Origin: Treponema sp.
GTDB taxonomy: Bacteria > Spirochaetota > Spirochaetia > Treponematales > Breznakiellaceae
DNA length: 6,275 nucleotides
Assembly: GCA_031271075.1 (NCBI GenBank)
Contig: JAISWN010000318.1
Coordinates: forward strand, 1-6,275
Direction of reading: 5' to 3'
A program made the position numbers and the translations under genes. Each line of letters starts with the position of its first letter. The stretch's first letter is position 1. The notes under the pieces are model-generated. The model saw nothing but the letters and a program-made list of their open reading frames with translations. It did not search any database and was not told the origin of the DNA. Shown piece after piece: positions 1-4,604 of this stretch.

Positions 1-224
1 CCCTGGTATTTTTTTGCCACATTTACCACAAAACGCAGGTTGGCGTTTATCAGCCTGTCCCGGGCCTGCTTGTTACCTTTAGCCGCCTCCCGGGCGGTTT
101 GATCTTCTTCTTCCCGGCTTAACAGGGGAACCTGGTTGATCTCTTTAAGGTAAGCGGAGAGAACATTTTCGTTCGAGAAAGAATCCGAGTGAATCTTCGT
201 CCGTTTCGTCTTCATCGCGGTCAT
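1..224 (-). CDS. Sigma-70 family RNA polymerase sigma factor, N-terminal part (runs off the left edge)
   Basis: This is the first 74 codons of a sigma factor that directs RNA polymerase core to promoters; the rest lies beyond the left edge. After a short basic leader (about residues 1-20) comes region 1.2, with YLKEINQVPLLSREEE at residues 25-40. The start of region 2.1 follows, with ARDRLINANLRFVVNVAKKY at residues 54-73. This spacing and the LRFVV-VAKKYQ signature are typical of short RpoD/RpoS-like (group 1 or 2) sigma factors without region 1.1. The ATG at 224 is chosen because AGGAGG (230-235) lies 5 nt upstream; the in-frame ATG at 215 would be 14 nt away. A perfect TATAAT at 278-283 could drive it. 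In T. pallidum a sigma factor also follows groES (from memory, TP1012). The family is near certain; whether it is the housekeeping or an alternative sigma cannot be decided from this fragment. Confidence 0.93.
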   Translation of the reverse strand, partial: MTAMKTKRTKIHSDSFSNENVLSAYLKEINQVPLLSREEEDQTAREAAKGNKQARDRLINANLRFVVNVAKKYQ

Positions 225-277
225 AAGCGCCTCCTGGTATTTTACGCTTCGGATCCGGTGATCCTTGGCTTATGCCT

Positions 278-283
278 ATTATA
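278..283 (-). promoter_or_regulatory. Candidate -10 box for the sigma factor gene
   Basis: The minus strand reads a perfect TATAAT here, about 53 nt before the ATG at 224. That would give a leader of roughly 45 nt containing the GGATC/GATCC hairpin and the AGGAGG ribosome site. No TTGACA-like -35 is found at 16-18 nt; the 17-nt position reads GCCGGT, next to a GC-rich inverted repeat at 304-317. Either the promoter is activator-dependent or uses an atypical -35, or the match is chance. The function is inferred. Confidence 0.45.
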
Positions 284-406
284 TGCAAAAACCGTGCCAT
301 ACCGGCCCAGAAGGGCCCTATAAACGCAATTTATTTGAGAGATCCGCAAAAAATTGCCCCCCTAAGGCTAGATACGGCCTTTCAGGGCCGGATTGGAGGG
401 TGGATT

Positions 407-438
407 AGCCCCTTTCAACAGCCTTGAAAGGGCTTTTT
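407..438 (+). terminator. Intrinsic terminator pointing along the plus strand
   Basis: The left arm AGCCCCTTTCAA (407-418) pairs with the right arm TTGAAAGGGCT (424-434) across a 5-nt loop, with one bulged C, and a T-run occupies 434-438. Read on the minus strand, the hairpin is followed by AATCC, so it works as a terminator only on the plus strand. No plus-strand gene precedes it within the window. It would end an unannotated transcript or stop antisense transcription entering the groES side. Confidence 0.65.
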
Positions 439-483
439 CGCGGCAAACCGGCCTCTCCGGCCGGGTAATTTTAAAGGATCCGT

Positions 484-511
484 AAAAAAAAGAACAGGAG
501 ATCTTATCTCC
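484..511 (-). terminator. Candidate intrinsic terminator with U8 tract, downstream of groES
   Basis: On the minus strand GGAGAT (511-506) and ATCTCC (502-497) form a 6-bp stem with a 3-nt loop. Five bases then lead into eight uninterrupted T residues (491-484). The offset of the T-run and the tight loop make it imperfect, but the U8 tract on the strand of all the genes supports a 3' end. It would terminate either a long groES 3' untranslated region or a small RNA containing the structure at 522-568. Confidence 0.5.
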
Positions 512-521
512 ATAAAGAATT

Positions 522-568
522 GCGCTATTATGACTCTTCTTGTCATAAACAACTTAAAACTGTAGCGC
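522..568 (-). other. Two-part inverted repeat, possible structured RNA element
   Basis: On the minus strand, GCGCTA (568-563) and TTATGAC (548-542) together pair with one continuous arm GTCATAATAGCGC (534-522). This gives 13 perfect base pairs broken only by a one-sided 14-nt bulge (562-549), with a 7-nt loop (541-535). The U8 hairpin at 484-511 follows 10 nt later. This arrangement suggests a folded 3' untranslated region or a small RNA. A paired protein-binding site on DNA is the alternative, since GCGCTAT-(TAT)-GAC recurs at 522-534 and 565-574. No RNA family was recognised. Confidence 0.4.
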
Positions 569-650
569 TATGACCCACTTTGGTTTATATGTATCCAACA
601 TTGTTACTTTTTAACATCACTTCCTTGAAAACCGCCGGGCTTGCGGTAAA

Positions 651-695
651 GAACCGGCCTGCCGGAGCGCTGAGGCAGGGCAGGCAGTCCGGTTC
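651..695 (-). terminator. Large hairpin immediately after groES, likely terminator
   Basis: GAACCGG (minus 695-689) pairs perfectly with CCGGTTC (657-651). After one mismatch, 5 more base pairs (687-683 with 663-659) continue the stem. It begins 7 nt after the groES stop codon. The 3' flank on the minus strand is only TTT, so U-tract support is weak. A second small hairpin, ACCGC/GCGGT (647-643 and 635-631), runs into TTTC just downstream. Termination or mRNA 3'-end stabilisation is inferred from position and stem strength. Confidence 0.5.
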
Positions 696-702
696 ACTCA
701 AC

Positions 703-969
703 TCACTCGATAACCGCAAGGATATCGGACATTTTCAGGATCAGATGATCCTCGCCGTCCACTTTGATCTGGGTTCCGGCGTATTTGTCGTACAGGATCT
801 TCTGGCCCGGTTTTACCTTGATCACGTCCTTGTCGTCCCCGACTTCAACAACAACGCCGCTCTGGGTTTTCTCCTGGGCGGTGTCGGGAATGATAATTCC
901 CCCTGCCGACTTGGTTTCACTTTTTTCCAGCTTGACAATCACCCGATCTGCCAAGGGTTTCACTTTCAT
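703..969 (-). CDS. groES: Co-chaperonin GroES (Hsp10)
   Basis: GroES forms the heptameric lid of the GroEL chamber and controls ATP-dependent release of folded protein in the cytoplasm. The 88-residue product is slightly shorter than the usual 95-100. It begins with the hallmark KPLADRVIVKLEK (residues 4-16). The mobile loop that contacts GroEL follows, with SAGGIIIPDTAQEK at 21-34. Next come the GVVVEVGD strand (38-45), VKPGQKILYDKYAGTQIKVDG (52-72) and the closing LKMSDILAVIE. The ATG at 969 has GGAGG 5 nt upstream (975-979). A promoter with an inverted repeat over the -10 lies at 1005-1043, and a strong hairpin follows the stop, so the gene can be transcribed alone. groEL is not adjacent, unlike the usual bacterial groESL operon; from memory T. 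pallidum also keeps the two apart. Confidence 0.97.
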   Translation of the reverse strand: MKVKPLADRVIVKLEKSETKSAGGIIIPDTAQEKTQSGVVVEVGDDKDVIKVKPGQKILYDKYAGTQIKVDGEDHLILKMSDILAVIE

Positions 970-1004
970 ATAGTCCTCCGTTTATATTGGTGATTAGAAT
1001 TTAT

Positions 1005-1030
1005 CCCGGTTAAAATATACAAAAACCGGG
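1005..1030. repeat. Perfect inverted repeat across the groES -10 box, candidate operator
   Basis: AACCGGG and CCCGGTT arms of 7 bp (1024-1030 and 1005-1011) flank a 12-nt AT-rich centre that contains the -10 hexamer. The position fits a repressor site that would block RNA polymerase. It is not the CIRCE element of HrcA (TTAGCACTC-N9-GAGTGCTAA). No regulator is identified in the window, so the operator role is inference; an mRNA 5' hairpin is unlikely because the left arm lies upstream of the predicted start site. Confidence 0.5.
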
Positions 1031-1043
1031 CGGCCAAGGTCAA
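1014..1043 (-). promoter_or_regulatory. Sigma-70 type promoter of groES
   Basis: On the minus strand TTGACC (1043-1038) and TATATT (1019-1014) each match the sigma-70 consensus at five of six positions, with an 18-nt spacer. Transcription would start near 1006, giving a leader of about 37 nt before the groES ATG with its GGAGG site. A weaker TTGGCA-like hexamer lies further upstream, near 1077, without a good -10 partner. No heat-shock sigma motif was recognised. Confidence 0.65.
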
Positions 1044-1114
1044 GAAAATTAGTAACTATTCAGTCGATATATGCCAATAACGGCTTAGCGGAGGCCCGAA
1101 ATAAGCTCTTGGTT

Positions 1115-2830
1115 TTAGGGTTCCAGGTTCCGGAGTTCCAGGCGGGCGGGAAGGTTGTCGGGGTTCAGTTCCAGGCTCTGCCGGAGGGCCAGCCGGTATT
1201 CCTCTGTCCGCCCCAGGGCCCTAAAGCAGCCGGCCATGCGGAATTGGACGCGGCTTGCGGCCGCCGGATCGTTTATCCGGGAAACGGCGATCCGGTACTG
1301 TTCCAGGGCCGCCCGGGGGTCATGGCGGCTTTCCAGAATGCGGCCCAGATTGGCGCCGGCCTGCCAGTCCCCTTCCTGCCCCTCCTGGGAGGCCCGGAGC
1401 AGTTCCTCCGCCTCCTCAAGCTTCCCCTGGCGCATAAGAGGCAGGGCGGCGTTTAAATCGAGCCAGGGACCGCTTATCCCGTGGCGGCCCGCCGTTTTTA
1501 TCAGTACACCGGTTTCCCCGTACTTCCTTTGAAAGTTAAAATACCAGAGGCCCCACCGGTAAAGCCGGTCTTCTCCGGGGTGACGGCCCAGGAGCAGCCA
1601 GGTTTCGGCTACGGTTCGTTCCACAGGCCACAGTTCGCCCCGGCGGCGGAGCAGTTCCAGGTCGATCAGCGGGTTTTCCCGATCCCCCTTTTCCAGGATG
1701 GGAATGGCCTGGCGCGCTTCCATAAGGCGGGTATAGCGGATGATCCCCAGGGAATAGAGGGGATCGGGGCCCCCGGCCAGGTAAAACCGGGAAAGCCACG
1801 AAGCCGCTTCCTCCTGATCCGATGCGGAGGCGGCAAGGTTGTAGAGGCCCCACAGCCTCCCGGCGGGAGAGAGGCCGGGGCCTGCCGGGCTTTCCCCCCG
1901 GGATCCGCCGGCCGCTTCGGTTCCGGCGGCAAGGATCCGCCAGGTATTCCGGGCCGCATCCCGGCGGCCTCCCAGCCAGAGGGCGTCGGCGGAACGGAGC
2001 ATCCCCTCCTCGCCGCCCAGACGGTAGAAAATCTCCGCCGCCCGCAGGGGTTCCCCGGAATCGTAGAAGTATTCCGCCGCCAGACGCCGCAGGGCTGGGG
2101 GGCGGTTTTCCCCGGCAAGCCCCCGTATCCGGCTGGAGGCCCCGGTGTAATCCCCTTTAAGAAGCAGGAGAAGCCCCAGATTGGCGCCGAGCCTTTCCTC
2201 CTCGTCCCGGGTAAGCCCCTTCCGGATCAGGGGAAGGCTGAGGGAGAGAATTTCGTCCACCCCGGCGGCCTGGGCCTTGGCGGGACTATCCAGTTCCCCC
2301 GTAAGAACACGGATAGCCAGAACCAGGGGGCTAAAACGGGCCTCCGTTATCAGGGAGGCGTAGGTCTTTAGGGATTCTTCGTCTGTAGGCCCCAGGGGGC
2401 TTTGCAGCAGGGCTTCCGCGGCCAGGGCGGCAATAGGCTGGGACCAGGGGAAGGCCCTTGCGGCCCTGCCGGCGGCTTCCCGGTAGCCGGGAAGGAAACG
2501 GGGAAAGCGGAAGGCAAGATCCCGGCGGCGTTTCAGCGCCGAAAGCCAGGCTTCCGCCCCTTGGGCGTTCTTTTCCAGCCTGTCCAGCAACTGTTCCAGG
2601 GAATTGAGCCGATCCGGGGAAGGGGCCGCCCGGCCCGGCTGCCCGGATTCGATCCCCAGGGCGGCAAGAAAATTGTCGTAGTCCCCCAGCAGCCGGCGGA
2701 ACACATCCCGGCCCGGGCCGGAAGAAAACTGCCGTTCCGGGGCCCGGGAGATGTATATCAGGGAAGCGAAGACCAGCGCCCCAAGGAACAGGCCGGCCAG
2801 AACCGCGGATTTTATAAAAATCCGGTTCAT
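1115..2830 (-). CDS. Membrane-anchored protein with TPR-like helical repeats, function unknown
   Basis: The 571-residue protein has one N-terminal hydrophobic segment (about residues 8-27) preceded by Lys7, with no lipobox cysteine. It is probably an uncleaved anchor with the bulk outside the cytoplasmic membrane. The rest is Leu/Ala/Arg-rich alpha-solenoid. TPR-like helix pairs are visible around 214-240, 246-275, 455-482, 488-517 and 525-556, the last ending in the typical LELNPDNLPARLEL. A Gly/Pro-rich linker lies near 302-322. Such repeats usually bind proteins, but no partner is evident and no enzymatic motif is seen. The ATG overlaps the nusB stop (ATGA) and has AGGAGG 4 nt upstream (2835-2840), so it should be translated in the same operon as nusB. 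No good terminator follows before the groES promoter. A hypothetical protein occupies this position in T. pallidum (from memory). Confidence 0.85.
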   Translation of the reverse strand: MNRIFIKSAVLAGLFLGALVFASLIYISRAPERQFSSGPGRDVFRRLLGDYDNFLAALGIESGQPGRAAPSPDRLNSLEQLLDRLEKNAQGAEAWLSALKRRRDLAFRFPRFLPGYREAAGRAARAFPWSQPIAALAAEALLQSPLGPTDEESLKTYASLITEARFSPLVLAIRVLTGELDSPAKAQAAGVDEILSLSLPLIRKGLTRDEEERLGANLGLLLLLKGDYTGASSRIRGLAGENRPPALRRLAAEYFYDSGEPLRAAEIFYRLGGEEGMLRSADALWLGGRRDAARNTWRILAAGTEAAGGSRGESPAGPGLSPAGRLWGLYNLAASASDQEEAASWLSRFYLAGGPDPLYSLGIIRYTRLMEARQAIPILEKGDRENPLIDLELLRRRGELWPVERTVAETWLLLGRHPGEDRLYRWGLWYFNFQRKYGETGVLIKTAGRHGISGPWLDLNAALPLMRQGKLEEAEELLRASQEGQEGDWQAGANLGRILESRHDPRAALEQYRIAVSRINDPAAASRVQFRMAGCFRALGRTEEYRLALRQSLELNPDNLPARLELRNLEP

Positions 2831-3309
2831 CCCCCCTCCTGCGGGGTCTGGGCCGGGGAATTCTGCAAAGTCCGGCGGATACTGTCCAGCACACCGTTGA
2901 TAAAGCGGTAGGACTCGTCGGTGCCGAATTCTTTTGCGATGCCGATGGCCTCGTTGATGACAATGGAAGGGGCCAGCTCGCTCTGGTACATCAGGGTATA
3001 AGCGCTCATCCTTAAAATGGCCAGATCGACCCGGTTAAGCCGGGAAATATCCCAGTTTTCCAGGTGCCGGCGGATCATCTTGTCGATGGCCCCGATATTT
3101 TCGATGGTCCCCGCCACCAGGATACGGGAGAAACCGGAAATATCCTCCTCCATGGCGGCCCGTTTGTCATTTTCCAGCCAGGAAAAATCCAAGAGCCCTT
3201 CGGCGATTGCCGGTTTACCCGGGGGAAGGCCGGCCTTGGCCGAATTGTTCATCTCCCAGGAATACAGGGCCTGAAAGGCCAGGATACGTCCTTTTCTGCG
3301 GGAAGCCAT
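2827..3309 (-). CDS. nusB: Transcription antitermination factor NusB
   Basis: NusB binds boxA RNA together with ribosomal protein S10 (NusE) and keeps RNA polymerase elongating through rRNA operons. The 160-residue product carries the family marks in order: RRKGRILAFQALYSWEM at 4-20, IDKMIRRHLENWDISRLNRV at 75-94, DLAILRMSAYTLMY at 95-108, and the signature SIVINEAIGIAKEFG at 115-129 followed by FINGVLDSI at 136-144. It is somewhat longer than the usual 130-145 residues because of an insertion around 22-50 and a Pro/Gln tail. The start lies only 2 nt after the upstream stop codon. Its ribosome site is weak, which suggests translational coupling to the parvulin-like gene. Its own stop overlaps the next start by four bases. 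Confidence 0.96.
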   Translation of the reverse strand: MASRRKGRILAFQALYSWEMNNSAKAGLPPGKPAIAEGLLDFSWLENDKRAAMEEDISGFSRILVAGTIENIGAIDKMIRRHLENWDISRLNRVDLAILRMSAYTLMYQSELAPSIVINEAIGIAKEFGTDESYRFINGVLDSIRRTLQNSPAQTPQEGG

Positions 3310-3311
3310 GA

Positions 3312-4436
3312 CTACCAGTTCAGTAAATTTTCGTCAATCGTGAAAGGATTTCCCCGCCTCAATTCAACTACCAGCTCCTGGGTGGCCTTCTGCAGGGCCT
3401 CCGTCTGCCGCTGCTGCAATAGCCCGTTGTAAATATAGTCCTTAATGGTCATATTTACCGTCCGGCCGTCCGGCAAGCGGACTCCCCCCAACTGGTAAAT
3501 ATCATCCAGTGCAAGATCCTTTTTCTCCAGGGATTCGGTAATTTTAAAAATCTGGTAAGACCGGGTGTTCTCGATAAGCTTGGAAACCTCCCCCTGCTTC
3601 AGGCTGAAGGCGGTATCAATAAAATCTTTACCCGCCGCCGCCTGGGCCTGGGGAGTCATGGGCAGGTAACCCCCGTCCCCGGCCCGGTATCCCGAGTTGG
3701 GCGTCTGGCCCCTGACCACCGCTTCGTCAAATTTGGCGGGGTTGCCGCCTATCTCCCTGATCAGCCGGTCGGCAAGCTCCCTGGCCCTGGCCTTGGCGGC
3801 ATTGTCGGTTCCGTAGGGTATTTCGATCATGGAGAAACGTACCGTCCGCGGCCGTACAAGCTGAGTTTCCCTTAATTTATACTCGGCAAGGATTTCTTCC
3901 TCCGTAGGTTCTTTAAACCCGTTAAGGACGCTCTGCTTTTTTGCCACCAGGTACTTCTCCATTAAGCCCTGCCGGCGGAGCATATCCCGGAAGGCGGGAA
4001 GCTCTACCCCCATCTGGTTCCGGATGGCCAGGGAGAATTCGGCGTCCGTGGGCTGCCGTCCGATATTCTGGGCCAACTGGGAGCGCAGCGTGTTGATCTG
4101 CTGGTTGATCTCGTTCTCCGAAATAGTTATCTTGTCCCGTTCGGCGGCCTGAAGGGTGAGCTTTTCGTTGATCATCAGGTTCAGCACCTGGAGCTTATCC
4201 GCCGGGGTAAGGCTCTGAAGGGCCTTGCTTAACTCGTCGGCGGTGGGCGGGCGGCCGTTGTTTTTCTGGATCAGATCGGCCTTAACGTACTGTTCCGCCT
4301 CGTTTTTTACCTGTTTGACGGTGATGGCTTCGCTTTTTGTGAGTTTAACCACCGCTATAGTCTTCAAATCGATTTGAGCAAAACTTAAGGAGCTTACAAA
4401 GAAACTGAGAGAGAAAGCTACTAAAAACCGTTTCAT
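3312..4436 (-). CDS. Secreted SurA/PpiC-like (parvulin-fold) chaperone, probably catalytically inactive
   Basis: The 374-residue protein starts with a signal peptide: a basic MKR, a hydrophobic stretch at 4-18, and a likely cleavage after SFA at 20. There is no lipobox cysteine, so it is predicted to be periplasmic. A helical SurA_N-like chaperone region (about 35-165) contains NLMINEKLTLQAAERDKITI at 86-105. A parvulin-like domain follows at about 198-302, with GDGGYLPM at 253-260, a region aligning with the family's F..A.F.L..GEVS block at 272-285, and SYQIFKI at 293-299. Active parvulins usually have His where this protein has Met203 and Gln295, so it may act only as a holding chaperone for envelope proteins. 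The ATG at 4436 has AGGG 6 nt upstream; an ATG at 4441 is out of frame. It leads the cluster with nusB and the TPR protein, and corresponds in position to T. pallidum TP1016 (Tpn39b, from memory). Confidence 0.88.
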   Translation of the reverse strand: MKRFLVAFSLSFFVSSLSFAQIDLKTIAVVKLTKSEAITVKQVKNEAEQYVKADLIQKNNGRPPTADELSKALQSLTPADKLQVLNLMINEKLTLQAAERDKITISENEINQQINTLRSQLAQNIGRQPTDAEFSLAIRNQMGVELPAFRDMLRRQGLMEKYLVAKKQSVLNGFKEPTEEEILAEYKLRETQLVRPRTVRFSMIEIPYGTDNAAKARARELADRLIREIGGNPAKFDEAVVRGQTPNSGYRAGDGGYLPMTPQAQAAAGKDFIDTAFSLKQGEVSKLIENTRSYQIFKITESLEKKDLALDDIYQLGGVRLPDGRTVNMTIKDYIYNGLLQQRQTEALQKATQELVVELRRGNPFTIDENLLNW

Positions 4437-4469
4437 TTCATTCCCTTTTTGAACACCTGCCGCTTATAT

Positions 4470-4487
4470 AAAACGCCCTTTTCGGGC
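4470..4487 (-). terminator. Weak hairpin with T-run between alaS and the parvulin-like gene
   Basis: On the minus strand GCCC-GAAAA-GGGC (4487-4475) is followed by G and then TTTT (4473-4470). The 4-bp stem is short, so it could be a partial terminator for alaS, an attenuator in the leader of the next gene, or nothing. No better terminator is seen after the alaS stop; the GGAGA/TCTCC stem just after it has no T-run. Confidence 0.3.
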
Positions 4488-4504
4488 TATAAGTTACTAT
4501 CACA

Positions 4505-4531
4505 ATAATAGAAAACCAACCGGGTTCTCAA
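4505..4531 (-). promoter_or_regulatory. Possible promoter for the parvulin-like/nusB/TPR cluster
   Basis: On the minus strand TTGAGA (4531-4526) and TATTAT (4510-4505) each match consensus at five of six positions, but the spacer is only 15 nt, shorter than the preferred 16-18. The site lies about 70 nt before the ATG at 4436, in the AT-rich gap after alaS. Read-through from alaS is equally possible. Confidence 0.3.
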
Positions 4532-4604
4532 ACAAGTCTAATATACCTGATTTTTTCCTGTATGGCTATGCGGCGGCGCCGGGAGACTGGGTGAACTTCT
4601 CCGG

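Larger units (their letters stand above)
225..702. other. 478-base gene-free region between groES and the sigma gene, rich in hairpins
   Basis: No credible protein gene is seen on either strand. Besides the sites listed separately, it contains these inverted repeats: GGATC/GATCC (251-255, 260-264) in the presumed sigma leader; GGCCC/GGGCC (304-308, 313-317); GCAATTT/AAATTGC (326-332, 351-357); CGGCC/GGCCG (375-379, 386-390); and CCGGCC/GGCCGG (448-453, 459-464). A short direct repeat, GATCCG followed by C or T and an A-run, occurs at 341-352 and 478-491. The region therefore appears to hold 3' ends, a promoter and possibly a structured RNA rather than coding sequence. Confidence 0.7.

Noticed and set aside
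213..215. Second in-frame ATG of the sigma gene as start
   Set aside because: It is 14 nt from AGGAGG; the ATG at 224 has the ideal 5-nt spacing.
225..702. tmRNA, 6S RNA, tRNA or a known riboswitch in the gene-free gap
   Set aside because: No tRNA-like T-arm, CCA end or recognisable aptamer core was found; only generic hairpins are present.
580..993. Plus-strand open frame of 137 codons over groES and its downstream region
   Set aside because: It lies antisense to a certain groES gene, has no good ribosome site and resembles no family; the openness follows from groES codon use.
970..1114. CIRCE/HrcA operator upstream of groES
   Set aside because: No TTAGCACTC-N9-GAGTGCTAA or close variant is present; the only strong inverted repeat has unrelated CCCGGTT arms.
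1481..2371. Plus-strand open frame of 296 codons inside the TPR gene, plus several other long antisense frames there
   Set aside because: High-GC coding sequence gives long shadow frames. These are Pro/Gly/Arg-rich and lack domains, whereas the minus-strand frame has an anchor, helical repeats, a ribosome site and operon spacing.
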